Shown here one piece after another: positions 33,721 through 42,621 of a stretch of 64,000 nucleotides of DNA; position 1 is the first letter of the stretch; every line of letters begins with the position of its first letter. The notes beneath the pieces were generated by a model, which was not told the origin of the DNA, did no database searches, and was given only the letters and a program-made list of their open reading frames with translations. The position numbers were made by a program, and so were the translations under genes. Source of the DNA: an uncultured Bizionia sp. (lineage in GTDB: Bacteria; Bacteroidota; Bacteroidia; Flavobacteriales; Flavobacteriaceae); assembly GCA_947496215.1 (NCBI GenBank), contig CANMCF010000018.1, positions 27,735 through 91,734 of the forward strand, read 5' to 3'.

Positions 33721-36507
33721 ATGAGTACTAGTCTTTCTAAAGTAAATCCTAAAAAAAACATCATCATAAAAGGCGCAAAATTGCACAACCTGAAAAATAT
33801 TGATGTAGTAATACCAAGAAACAAGCTTGTTGTCATTACTGGTTTATCGGGTTCTGGAAAGTCTAGTCTTGCATTCGACACGCTTTATGCGGAAGGGCAA
33901 AGACGCTATGTGGAGAGCCTATCCAGTTACGCCAGACAATTTCTAGGACGTTTGAACAAACCCAAGGTAGACTACATAAAAGGAATTGCTCCAGCCATAG
34001 CCATAGAGCAAAAGGTTAATTCAACAAACCCAAGGTCTACTGTAGGTACAACTACCGAAATTTATGATTATCTAAAATTGTTATTTGCTAGAATTGGAAA
34101 AACCTATTCTCCAAAATCCGGCCATGAAGTAAAAAAAGATACCGTAACCGATGTTTTGGATGTTATCAAAACAATTCCAGATGGTGAAAAACTCCTCCTC
34201 CTCTCTCCTATCCATCTAGAAGAAGGGAGAACATTGGCAGATAAACTAAAAGCCTTGAATCAACAAGGTTATGCTCGTATCAAAGCAGAAGGAAAAGTAT
34301 TGCGAATTGACGAAGCCGATGACATTTCAGAAAAAACAAAAGACCTCTTTTTGGTGGTGGATAGGATTGTCACCAAAAACGATGAAGATTTTTACAATCG
34401 TCTAGCCGATGCAGTACAAACTGCTTTTTTCGAAGGTAAAGGTGAATGCTACATCGAAGCATTGAAGGACAATGCGATTTCTCATTTCAGCAACAGATTC
34501 GAATTGGATGGAATCACGTTTTTAGAGCCCAACGTACATTTGTTCAGTTTCAACAATCCATATGGAGCTTGCCCAAAATGTGAAGGCTATGGAGACGTCA
34601 TTGGCATTGATGACGACTTGGTAGTACCCAACACTGCTCTTTCCGTTTTCGAAAATGCCATTTTTCCATGGCGTGGAGAAAGCATGAGCTGGTATAGAGA
34701 TCAATTGGTCAATAATTCCCATCATTTTGATTTCCCCATCCACAAACCTTATTTCGAGTTAAGCGACAAGCACAAGCAACTTATCTGGAAAGGGAACAAA
34801 CACTTTGAAGGTCTATCCTCGTTCTTCGCTGAATTGGAATCCAAAGCATATAAAATTCAGAACCGAGTAATGCTATCCCGCTACCGTGGAAAGACAAAGT
34901 GCAAGGTCTGCAATGGCAAACGCTTGCGCCCAGAAGCAAATCATGTGAAAATTGCAGGTTCCACACTTACGGATTTGGTTGAAATGCCTTTGGACAAATT
35001 GGCTTTGTTCTTCAAACAATTGGAACTTGACGAGCACGATACAACCATTGCCAAACGTCTGTTAAAAGAGATAAACAATCGCTTGGCATTCCTATCCAAC
35101 GTAGGATTGGACTATTTGACCTTGAACAGGAAGTCCAACACCTTGTCTGGTGGTGAGAGTCAGCGTATAAACCTAGCAACCTCGTTGGGAAGTAGTTTGG
35201 TAGGATCCATGTATATCCTAGACGAACCCAGCATTGGTCTACACCCAAAAGACACCGAACGTTTAATCGTCGTACTAAAAGCATTGAGGGATTTGGGAAA
35301 TACGGTAATTGTAGTTGAGCATGATGACGACATCATGAAGGCTTCCGACGAAATCATAGACATTGGACCAGAAGCAGGTACTTTTGGAGGGCACGTAGTA
35401 GCCACTGGAAGCTATGCTGACATCTTGGCTTCGAACTCTTTGACCGCTCGCTATTTAAATGAGACATTAAAAATTGAAGTTCCCAAAAAGAGACGCGTAT
35501 CAAAATACCACATAGATGTCATTGGTGCTCGAGAGCATAACCTAAAAAACATAGACGTTACATTTCCCTTGGGAATGCTAACGGTTATCACAGGTGTTTC
35601 AGGAAGTGGAAAAAGTACACTGGTAAAAAAGATATTATATCCGGCAATGCAAAAGAAACTGACCGGTTTTGGTGACAAACCGGGGCAATTTTCAGAACTC
35701 AAAGGAAACTACAGCAATGTAAAGCACATAGAGTTTGTCGATCAAAATCCAATTGGTCGTTCATCACGCTCAAACCCTGTTACATACATAAAAGCCTATG
35801 ATGACATCCGTGCATTGTTTTCCAAGCAAAAATTAAGTGCCATCAGGAATTATCAAGCAAAGCATTTTTCTTTCAATGTAGATGGTGGACGATGTGAAAC
35901 ATGCAAAGGAGAAGGTGTAGTCACCATAGAAATGCAATTTATGGCAGATGTTCATCTAGAATGTGAGACTTGCAAAGGCAAGCGTTTCAAGAAGGAGGTT
36001 TTGGAGGTTACATTCGCAAATAAAAACATTGATGACATTTTAAGGATGACCATTGACGATGCCATTGCCTTTTTTGATGAAAGTGGTGTCAGCAAGATAA
36101 AAAACAAACTACAACCACTTCAAGATGTCGGTTTGGGCTATGTTGCCTTGGGACAGAGTTCTTCCACCCTTTCTGGAGGAGAAGCGCAACGTATAAAACT
36201 AGCTTCCTTCCTTGGCAAAGGCAACACAAAGGAAACTGCCCTTTTCATATTCGACGAACCCACTACAGGTCTGCATTTTCATGATATACAAAAACTACTG
36301 AAGTCTTTCAATGCCTTGATAGACAAAGGGCACTCCATCATAGTCGTAGAACACAATTTGGAATTGATCAAATGTGCCGATCATATTATTGATCTTGGCC
36401 CTAGTGGAGGAGAGAATGGTGGACACCTTGTTGCTTTTGGCACACCTGAGTCCATCATTGAAAACAAAGCTTCTGAAACTGGAAAATACTTAAAGGAAAA
36501 GTTGTAA
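33721..36507 (+). CDS. uvrA: Excinuclease ABC subunit A
   Basis: This is the damage-recognition ATPase of nucleotide excision repair, working with UvrB. It has two ABC modules. The N-terminal Walker A is GLSGSGKSSLAF (about residue 41); the second is GVSGSGKSTLV (about residue 625). Both signature segments (TLSGGESQR and TLSGGEAQR) and Walker B motifs (ILDEPSIGLHP and IFDEPTTGLHF) are intact. Zinc modules are visible as CPKCEGYG with CKVCNGKR, and CETCKGEG with CETCKGKR. Length 928 aa is normal. It is monocistronic. Flavobacteria commonly encode a second UvrA elsewhere, so this may be one of two. Confidence 0.95.
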   Translation: MSTSLSKVNPKKNIIIKGAKLHNLKNIDVVIPRNKLVVITGLSGSGKSSLAFDTLYAEGQRRYVESLSSYARQFLGRLNKPKVDYIKGIAPAIAIEQKVNSTNPRSTVGTTTEIYDYLKLLFARIGKTYSPKSGHEVKKDTVTDVLDVIKTIPDGEKLLLLSPIHLEEGRTLADKLKALNQQGYARIKAEGKVLRIDEADDISEKTKDLFLVVDRIVTKNDEDFYNRLADAVQTAFFEGKGECYIEALKDNAISHFSNRFELDGITFLEPNVHLFSFNNPYGACPKCEGYGDVIGIDDDLVVPNTALSVFENAIFPWRGESMSWYRDQLVNNSHHFDFPIHKPYFELSDKHKQLIWKGNKHFEGLSSFFAELESKAYKIQNRVMLSRYRGKTKCKVCNGKRLRPEANHVKIAGSTLTDLVEMPLDKLALFFKQLELDEHDTTIAKRLLKEINNRLAFLSNVGLDYLTLNRKSNTLSGGESQRINLATSLGSSLVGSMYILDEPSIGLHPKDTERLIVVLKALRDLGNTVIVVEHDDDIMKASDEIIDIGPEAGTFGGHVVATGSYADILASNSLTARYLNETLKIEVPKKRRVSKYHIDVIGAREHNLKNIDVTFPLGMLTVITGVSGSGKSTLVKKILYPAMQKKLTGFGDKPGQFSELKGNYSNVKHIEFVDQNPIGRSSRSNPVTYIKAYDDIRALFSKQKLSAIRNYQAKHFSFNVDGGRCETCKGEGVVTIEMQFMADVHLECETCKGKRFKKEVLEVTFANKNIDDILRMTIDDAIAFFDESGVSKIKNKLQPLQDVGLGYVALGQSSSTLSGGEAQRIKLASFLGKGNTKETALFIFDEPTTGLHFHDIQKLLKSFNALIDKGHSIIVVEHNLELIKCADHIIDLGPSGGENGGHLVAFGTPESIIENKASETGKYLKEKL

Positions 36508-36763
36508 TTCTGATTCAAGAGCTAAAGACCAATACTCAACATCTAGTTGAAACTTGCAATTGATGAAGCCATTTCATCTGACATCGTTTGTTTTTTCAAT
36601 ACTGAAAAGTAACAGCAATTTTAAAAAAACAAATCACTAAATAACAACACTTTACACCATTAAGTAAAATTACCTCAATTCACAAAACACGCATTTTTAC
36701 TAAAAAAAAGACTACCTACATCTCTTAATTTTACCTCACTATTAATCTCTAAAAAATAAAAAA

Positions 36764-37117
36764 ATGGGAGTAAAATCACACAAAACAGACATTCTTGCAC
36801 ACATTGATGGGCCAGAAACATTGGCAGGACAAGTAGTAGCAAACGCAGCTTGCATTACCTTATTGGGCGTACTTAAAGTATGTGCAGATGTACAAGGTAG
36901 CAAAGTAAAAATAACCGTATATCTAGCTGGAATTGAAATAGGTAGCGGAGTCGTAGATTTAAAAAACCCATCCATAACCATTGGAGGTGGAGCAGCTGGG
37001 TTTAAAGCTGAAGTAAAAATAACATTGAAAACGAATCCGTTGGCATTGGAAATTTGCGGGAAAGTTTGTGCTCCTTTTGTTGGATGCAAATCTGGTTGTA
37101 CTACATTGCATTTGTAG
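36764..37117 (+). CDS. Unrecognised 117-aa Cys- and Gly-rich protein
   Basis: I do not recognise this protein. It has no signal peptide or membrane helix. It contains six Cys (residues 30, 40, 98, 102, 108 and 112), the last four clustered in CGKVCAPFVGCKSGC, and a central GGGAAGF turn between alternating hydrophobic strands, suggesting a small metal- or disulfide-stabilised beta fold. The ATG at 36764 is preceded by an A-rich leader and no obvious Shine-Dalgarno. It has its own terminator (37140-37169) and no close neighbour on the same strand. A small secreted or bacteriocin-like peptide is possible but unsupported. Confidence 0.55.
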   Translation: MGVKSHKTDILAHIDGPETLAGQVVANAACITLLGVLKVCADVQGSKVKITVYLAGIEIGSGVVDLKNPSITIGGGAAGFKAEVKITLKTNPLALEICGKVCAPFVGCKSGCTTLHL

Positions 37118-37139
37118 TATATTCTTAGAATTACCGAAG

Positions 37140-37169
37140 AAAAGCTCATCTCTAACAAGATGGGCTTTT
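37140..37169. terminator. Terminator between the 117-aa gene and the DUF3667 gene
   Basis: AAAAGCTCATCT pairs with AGATGGGCTTTT (one G-T pair) around a 6-nt loop; placed between convergent genes. Confidence 0.7.
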
Positions 37170-37174
37170 ATCAT

Positions 37175-38257
37175 TTAATAAAACAAAAATGCAAAAACAC
37201 TGATAAAAACTATTGCTATGGGTATTACAAACAACATGAAAGATAGTGTGGCCATCCCACTTTTAAACAAACTCATAAACCAACCTTGTCCATAAAAATG
37301 CCTAATGGCAAGAAACAAATAGAAAAAGGTAGATAGTACAACTAAAATGTATACCAGCACTGGAATTGCGTCCCAAATGTAATTTACAAACAACAAAATA
37401 CTGAAGACTGTAAACAAATAGGCAAAAAAGTAAAATGTAAAGACCAAGTGATGAGCAAAGCGTCCCCTTCTAAAAAACAATAATTTCAAAATAAATGCAA
37501 AAATTGGCAATAACACGAACATTGCTATTGGGACAGCGTCATAGAAAGTCCTCACTACATTTGCAAGACCTCCCTTGTTTTTATATAATTTCAACATTTG
37601 AGCATAGAACTTTCTTGTGATTCTCCCATCTCCTTCATCCATTCCCATTGCTTTGTATATCTCGACATTTGACGCTTTAATGGCCAAAAGGGAGTCCACT
37701 TTGCCCTCATCGAAATCAAAAGAAAAATTATTCTTTTTCTTATAACCTTCCCTTTTCACAATGGAATCCAAGACCTCTATCTCTTCATCCTTCATTCCCG
37801 TCAATGCTTGATTTTCCTTCATTTTTTGAAGGAAGACTGCCGCTGCAATAGAATCTCTTTCTTTTTTTGATGCAATGGACTGCGTCGCCTTTTGCACTTC
37901 CCTATCTACATTGGCAACTTCTCCTACCGCTCCTATCGCATTTATTTGTTCCTTCTGCTTGAAGGAGTACAAAAAGAAAAATACAACAGAAATGAACAAA
38001 TACAGTTGTGCAGGGTGCAAATACAATAGGCGTTTCCCTTCGATGAATTTTGAAGCCAAATAACCTGGCTTGAACATCAATGGAAAAAAACTCTTGAAAA
38101 AACGAGCATCAAAAGTGAAATAATTACTGATCGTATTATAAAACAATACGCCAATGGTTAATTCCTCTTTTGTCTTTTGTCCACAATATGGACAAAACTG
38201 GAAAGTACTCTCAAACGATTCTTCGCAATTTTTACAATCTACAATCTCTTTGGACAT
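37175..38257 (-). CDS. DUF3667 membrane protein with zinc ribbon
   Basis: The N-terminus carries a four-Cys zinc ribbon: CKNCEESFESTFQFCPYCGQK. It is followed by the DUF3667 core, NYFTFDARFFKSFFPLMFKPGYLA and then a hydrophobic LHPAQLYLFISVVFFFLYS helix. A charged loop of about 100 residues (about 115-215) separates this from four further membrane helices (230-355). The family is widespread in Bacteroidota inner membranes, with no assigned function. It is monocistronic, convergent with the 117-aa gene and divergent from the sigma-54-driven gene at 38500. Confidence 0.9.
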   Translation of the reverse strand: MSKEIVDCKNCEESFESTFQFCPYCGQKTKEELTIGVLFYNTISNYFTFDARFFKSFFPLMFKPGYLASKFIEGKRLLYLHPAQLYLFISVVFFFLYSFKQKEQINAIGAVGEVANVDREVQKATQSIASKKERDSIAAAVFLQKMKENQALTGMKDEEIEVLDSIVKREGYKKKNNFSFDFDEGKVDSLLAIKASNVEIYKAMGMDEGDGRITRKFYAQMLKLYKNKGGLANVVRTFYDAVPIAMFVLLPIFAFILKLLFFRRGRFAHHLVFTFYFFAYLFTVFSILLFVNYIWDAIPVLVYILVVLSTFFYLFLAIRHFYGQGWFMSLFKSGMATLSFMLFVIPIAIVFISVFAFLFY

Positions 38258-38416
38258 TTGGTTGATTTAGCTTGCCATAAAAATAGAAAAATTAAACGAG
38301 TTTCATATTACAACAGGTCATAGCAACCTTAATTTCAATGAACAAATCTCAAATAAAGACGTGACACCTCCATCTGAAAACAACACAAGAATCAGAAAAT
38401 CAAGCATTTACAATTT

Positions 38417-38431
38417 TGGCACGCTAATTGA
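38417..38431 (+). promoter_or_regulatory. Sigma-54 promoter (TGGCAC-N5-TTGA) of the acidic-tail paralogue
   Basis: TGGCAC at 38417-38422 and TTGA at 38428-38431 have the strict N5 spacing of RpoN promoters (-24 GG, -12 G). The ATG at 38500 lies about 57 nt after the predicted start of transcription. A matching site precedes the paralogue at 40005. Confidence 0.8.
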
Positions 38432-38499
38432 AAACTCTACTAGCAAATAGCGTAAGCCGAAAAGCTAAATGAGTAGGCATAATCTAAAATCCTAATACT

Positions 38500-39198
38500 A
38501 TGAAAACATTAGTACAATTGTTTACAGTACTGTTAGTAGGACTAACGACTGTATCAGCAGCAGAAAAAATCGACACTGCAACACAAGGTGAAGATATCAT
38601 TACAAAACGCTATCGTTATGCACAACCAATTCAGTTTGTAGAGCGTGGTGTGGAGTTTTTGGTATTCCCTGATGGGAGTTTCGATTTCAATACAAATGTA
38701 GAAGGCAATCACTACAATGATTATGACATCTACTACAAGAAACCAAAAACAAGACGCGGTTCCATAAACGGTACATTTGGTGCGCCTGGGACTCGTGTAA
38801 AGTATTCAAGACCAAGAAATAGAGGAGTCATCATCACTCATGACCATGACGGAAAGGTTAGACGTGTTGGCAATGTATTCATCAACTACAACCGTACTGG
38901 ACAAGTTAAACGTATAGGCTCTGTATATGTTAGCTACAATAGAGCCTGCTTGATAAGACAAATAGGGGGACTACATATTAGATACAATCACAGAGGTAGA
39001 ATAATCAAAATGTCTGGGTATGTAAACTTCAACAACCAAGGTTGTGGGTTCTGTGGTGTGAGTGGATGTAGTATAAATCATTTCGATAGTCATTCTCATG
39101 ATGATGACCATTATGATGATGATTGGGACGATGACTACGGAGATGATGATATCTATTACTATAGAAAAGGTAAAAGACTTAAAAAGAAAAAAAGATAA
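38500..39198 (+). CDS. Secreted repeat protein with acidic tail (sigma-54 controlled)
   Basis: This 232-aa protein has a signal peptide (about residues 1-20, cut near VSAAE). Its body begins VERGVEFLVFPDGSFDFN. It then has about three and a half short repeats of about 20 residues of the form RVGNVFINYNRTGQVKRI, an IGx(V/L)x(I/V)xYNrxG pattern suggestive of a small beta-solenoid. Two CG-CG clusters (CGFCGVSGCS) follow. The tail is rich in Asp and His (HSHDDDHYDDDWDDDYGDDD), then flips to Lys-rich (RKGKRLKKKKR). It is a paralogue of the gene at 40005. Likely periplasmic or surface; the acidic His-rich tail could bind divalent metal or its basic-tailed paralogue (inference). Confidence 0.75.
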   Translation: MKTLVQLFTVLLVGLTTVSAAEKIDTATQGEDIITKRYRYAQPIQFVERGVEFLVFPDGSFDFNTNVEGNHYNDYDIYYKKPKTRRGSINGTFGAPGTRVKYSRPRNRGVIITHDHDGKVRRVGNVFINYNRTGQVKRIGSVYVSYNRACLIRQIGGLHIRYNHRGRIIKMSGYVNFNNQGCGFCGVSGCSINHFDSHSHDDDHYDDDWDDDYGDDDIYYYRKGKRLKKKKR

Positions 39199-39220
39199 GC
39201 CATATCGATTTTTAAAGGTA

Positions 39221-39257
39221 AAAAACCTCATGACTACAAACAGTTCATGGGGTTTTT
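39221..39257. terminator. Terminator after the acidic-tail paralogue
   Basis: AAAAACCTCATGA pairs with TTCATGGGGTTTTT around a 10-nt loop, with T-run. Lies between convergent genes. Confidence 0.75.
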
Positions 39258-39262
39258 ACATT

Positions 39263-39877
39263 TCATTGCACTTCCACGATTTGAGAATTATACATAAATG
39301 TGTCTTGAAATCGCAATAATTTTTCACTTAACTTCTCTGCAAATACCACATACTGACATTTACCTATGCTTTCAGGGATCCTATTCACATCAGCAAAGAA
39401 GATTCCTTTTTCTGAAAATTCTGCATCTTCGATAACAAATAGCTTCAATTGTGTTACGTTTATGGCGTTGATGTAAAAAAGCTTGTTCAACCGTTTTGGT
39501 GTTGCTATTATTACATCTTGCCCATAATATATCTCATCCTTTTCAGCATCTATGCTATGCTCCTCGTAAGCAGCATATACTCGCAAATCCGTTCGTCTTG
39601 TATACTCGGAAAAAGATTCTTTCAATTTTAATGCTTCTAATTTATTTTCAACCAAAATCAATGCTCTAGGTGCATCTTCAAAAGCCTTGCTTCCTAGCTT
39701 TTGCATTGTACTTATGATGATGGCCGTAGTTTTTCCACAATTCTTTTTTCCTATGGCATACAAATCCGCTCCTCCTTTTATTTTTGGCAATACTGCTTTT
39801 TGAAAATCGGTTGGAGCCTCAAACCCTTTGTTTTCTATGACCTCTTTAATTTCTGGGTTTAATTTTTTAAATGACAT
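39263..39877 (-). CDS. Half-length DEAD-box helicase-like protein
   Basis: This 204-aa protein corresponds to only the first RecA domain of a DEAD-box RNA helicase. A Q-motif-like start (GFEAPTDFQKAVLPKI) leads to a Walker A GKKNCGKTTAI. The motif Ia/Ib region (APRALILVENKLEAL, ATPKRLN) is recognisable, but motif II reads IEDAE instead of DEAD, and the second RecA domain with motifs IV-VI is absent. It therefore probably cannot unwind RNA by itself. The same truncated form occurs in other flavobacteria, so it is more likely a conserved adaptor than a broken gene. It lies between the two sigma-54-driven paralogues, on the other strand. Confidence 0.75.
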   Translation of the reverse strand: MSFKKLNPEIKEVIENKGFEAPTDFQKAVLPKIKGGADLYAIGKKNCGKTTAIIISTMQKLGSKAFEDAPRALILVENKLEALKLKESFSEYTRRTDLRVYAAYEEHSIDAEKDEIYYGQDVIIATPKRLNKLFYINAINVTQLKLFVIEDAEFSEKGIFFADVNRIPESIGKCQYVVFAEKLSEKLLRFQDTFMYNSQIVEVQ

Positions 39878-39954
39878 AATTTGTTTTTCTATATAACAGA
39901 CAACGAAACTAAAGGTAATTCATGAGTTAGCAAAACTATACTGTTGTAGTTTTT

Positions 39955-39969
39955 TGGCACGATGCTTGT
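39955..39969 (+). promoter_or_regulatory. Sigma-54 promoter (TGGCAC-N5-TTGT) of the basic-tail paralogue
   Basis: TGGCAC at 39955-39960 and TTGT at 39966-39969, N5 spacing, 35 nt before the ATG at 40005. It lies where the longest open frame (from 39954) would begin, which rules out that start. Confidence 0.8.
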
Positions 39970-40004
39970 ATGCTAATAGTTATTCAATCTTAAAACGAAT
40001 CATT

Positions 40005-41096
40005 ATGAAAAAAGTTCTTTATTTATTTTCAGCTTTATTCCTTACAGGAATAGTTGTCAATGCAGATACCAGCGAGTCTTTGGACGACGACAGCTCTTAT
40101 TCAAAAACCTATAGAGGATACGGTAAATCTTTCATATTCAGCGAGCAGGGAATTGAGTTTTCTGTTTTCGCTGATGGTCAATTCGATTTTTACATTCCTA
40201 ATTACGGACCGAAAGTAAATGTTTCGATTGGATCACCAAACGTAAGCATAAGTTTCAATACCGGATATGACTATAATGCCTATGTTCAATATGATGAATA
40301 TGGAGCCATCATTCAAATAGAAAACATCCCTATCTATTATGATTTCTATGGAAGAATACGACAGGCTGGAGATGTTTTCATCACCTACAACCATAGAGGT
40401 TACATATCTAGGGTTGGTGGACTGTTTGTTCATTATGACAGATATAATAGGTATTCCAACTGTACAGGCTTCATCAACGTGTACAACAGAACCTACATTC
40501 ATAGACCTTGGCATTCATATTATATAATCCCTTCTTATGATTATTGCGTGGTCTACAATAGACCATACAGACAATATTATACCCCTGTTCGCTACCACTA
40601 TGACAGACCATACAGAAATAACTATCGACGTACGACAGCTGTAGCCAGCAGAAGAGGTAATAGAATTACAAGAAGTAGAAGTTATGCTTCTCGCACCAAG
40701 GGAAGATCTGTAAGAACAAGAGGTAATGCAACTACTCCAAGGACTAGAACACGAGCAAACTCTGAAAGTACTCCAAGAACAAGAGACAATGTGACTCCAA
40801 GAACTAGGACAAGAAACAGTTCTACGAATACTCCAAGAACCAGAACGAGAACCAATACACGAACTACGACACACAAACCCAATAGAACGCTTTCTAGACC
40901 TGCAGGTTCCAGTACACGTCCTCAAGCCAGTTCTCCAAGAGTTAGAAAAAGTTCTTCTTCAAGAAGCAACTCAAGAACGAGATCCAATGCTAGAACTGCT
41001 CCTAAAAGAAATAAAACACAGGCAAGATCATCAAGATCTTCTAATTCGAAGACCAATAGAACAACTTCTAGATCTAGATCAAGTCGAAGACTATAA
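40005..41096 (+). CDS. Secreted repeat protein with Arg/Ser/Thr-rich tail (sigma-54 controlled)
   Basis: This 363-aa protein has a signal peptide (about residues 1-20, ending VVNAD). Its globular part is homologous to the gene at 38500: SEQGIEFSVFADGQFDFY, then IYYDFYGRIRQAGDVFITYN and HRGYISRVGGLFVHYD. A Tyr/Arg/His-rich segment follows (about residues 170-215). The last 140 or so residues are low-complexity, built from Arg, Ser, Thr and Pro (repeats such as TPRTRTR) with almost no acidic residue. The tail is strongly positive, opposite in charge to the Asp-rich tail of its paralogue. The start is ATG 40005 because the sigma-54 promoter occupies 39955-39969. Function unknown. Confidence 0.72.
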   Translation: MKKVLYLFSALFLTGIVVNADTSESLDDDSSYSKTYRGYGKSFIFSEQGIEFSVFADGQFDFYIPNYGPKVNVSIGSPNVSISFNTGYDYNAYVQYDEYGAIIQIENIPIYYDFYGRIRQAGDVFITYNHRGYISRVGGLFVHYDRYNRYSNCTGFINVYNRTYIHRPWHSYYIIPSYDYCVVYNRPYRQYYTPVRYHYDRPYRNNYRRTTAVASRRGNRITRSRSYASRTKGRSVRTRGNATTPRTRTRANSESTPRTRDNVTPRTRTRNSSTNTPRTRTRTNTRTTTHKPNRTLSRPAGSSTRPQASSPRVRKSSSSRSNSRTRSNARTAPKRNKTQARSSRSSNSKTNRTTSRSRSSRRL

Positions 41097-41121
41097 CAAT
41101 ATTATTTTGGTTAGTTAAAAT

Positions 41122-41168
41122 CCTGTTGCCAAGCTATGTGCCATATGCTAGTGCAACAGGTTTTTTTT
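41122..41168 (+). terminator. Terminator after the basic-tail paralogue
   Basis: CCTGTTGC at 41122-41129 pairs with GCAACAGG at 41153-41160 followed by eight T; overlaps the stop codon region of the convergent flippase gene. Confidence 0.75.
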
Positions 41169-42621
41169 ATCGTTTCAGAATTTTATTCATCAAGGCCGAA
41201 ATATCTTCTGAAAAATTAAACCTATAAACTACGAATCCATAAAAGACACTTACCAACAAAGTCTTCAGTCCTATGTTGACAATAGGATGAAATTGAAAAT
41301 CCCAAAAATAGAAACTCAAACCGCTAATACAGATTAGAATTACGGTCTTCAATGAACTTATGGTAAATGGAAGCATCTTGAATTTAACATAAACAAACAA
41401 AACCTTGATCGTATTATATAAAAATATGGCAATGCAAGTAGCATATGCAGCTCCATTAATTCCAAATTCAGGAATAAAAAATGCATTTAACAATATAGTA
41501 GAAACGGCAAGAATCACACCTAATAAGAGTACCACCCTATAATAGTCACTATTGAACAAAATAGAATTGTTATTCCCCAAAACATTATCAAAGAGTTTCA
41601 CCAAACCTATGACAAACACAACAAGCACGCCTCCAGTGTACTCTTCTGGAATCAAATGGTACAGTTGATTTATATTCAATATAATTATCAAGAAGATAAA
41701 CCCACTGACAATGAATAGACTCAACGAGCTTTTTTGGTAGAGTATTTTTAAATCCACCATATTTCTTTTATTCAAAAGTCTTGCCGTCAATGGATATGTA
41801 ATTTGATGCATCGAACGAGAAGGAACACCTATCACAGATGCTATATAAATGGCCACTCCGTAATAAGCCACATTTTCTATAGCAACATATTGACCTATCA
41901 TAAACTTGTCTATTTCCAAGATCACATTGGCTACAGATCCTGCTATTATTATAAGTGACGTGTATTTTAAAATGGGTTTGATGTTATTTATTCTCACCCA
42001 CTTAAAAACTGGCAAACGCAAGCTAAAAGCATATAGCATCATTATTACCATTCTTGCCATATAGACCATAATGATACCAACGATTAATTGTTCTACATTC
42101 AAAAAATCCAAATATAGACCAACAAGTAGTAGTGTCGTACAAATCCTATGAAATACTTCTTTCATGAAATTTCCAAATACACTATGCAATTGTATTTTAC
42201 TCCAAGCATAAAAAATCTCAAAATAGGCGAATGCAATGGCTGCAACAAAAAGATACCAAGTATAATCTTTCACGATGGAGTTTTCATTGGCTAAAAAATT
42301 GCTGATGGCTTCAAAACAAAAACAACCAAATATGGTAGCAGGTACAACAACCATTAAGGGTAACAGCAGCATCAAACTCAAAAAAGCATTTTGCGACTTT
42401 CTAGTTTTAAAAGAAGAATAGAACTTCACAATGGTATTATGCACTCCAAAAGCCATTAGAGGCATTAAAATATTCGCAGAAGACAATATGTAGGTAATCA
42501 ATCCATAGTACTCTGGAGAAACGAACTTGGTAAACAAAAACAACACGTTAATGGCTCCAATGGCAAACCCCAAGTAAGTTACCAGTGTGTTTTTAATCGA
42601 TTGGTTTACTACTATTCCCAT
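41167..42621 (-). CDS. Polysaccharide flippase (MOP/Wzx-like)
   Basis: This 484-aa inner-membrane protein with about 12-14 helices flips lipid-linked oligosaccharides across the membrane. It starts VVNQSIKNTLVTYLGFAIGAINVLF, the usual first helix of the polysaccharide biosynthesis protein family. Charged loops are short, and the GVPSRSMHQITYPLTARLLN segment near residue 265 is typical. It abuts the stop codon of the upstream glycosyltransferase with no gap, so the two are translationally coupled, which supports a shared role in surface glycan export. Confidence 0.88.
   Translation of the reverse strand: MGIVVNQSIKNTLVTYLGFAIGAINVLFLFTKFVSPEYYGLITYILSSANILMPLMAFGVHNTIVKFYSSFKTRKSQNAFLSLMLLLPLMVVVPATIFGCFCFEAISNFLANENSIVKDYTWYLFVAAIAFAYFEIFYAWSKIQLHSVFGNFMKEVFHRICTTLLLVGLYLDFLNVEQLIVGIIMVYMARMVIMMLYAFSLRLPVFKWVRINNIKPILKYTSLIIIAGSVANVILEIDKFMIGQYVAIENVAYYGVAIYIASVIGVPSRSMHQITYPLTARLLNKRNMVDLKILYQKSSLSLFIVSGFIFLIIILNINQLYHLIPEEYTGGVLVVFVIGLVKLFDNVLGNNNSILFNSDYYRVVLLLGVILAVSTILLNAFFIPEFGINGAAYATCIAIFLYNTIKVLFVYVKFKMLPFTISSLKTVILICISGLSFYFWDFQFHPIVNIGLKTLLVSVFYGFVVYRFNFSEDISALMNKILKR

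Noticed and set aside
39954..40004. N-terminal extension of the basic-tail paralogue
   Set aside because: Occupied by the sigma-54 promoter at 39955-39969; the signal peptide begins at 40005.
40515..40925. Open frames opposite the Arg/Ser-rich tail
   Set aside because: By-product of low-complexity coding on the plus strand; Ser/Cys-rich nonsense translation.
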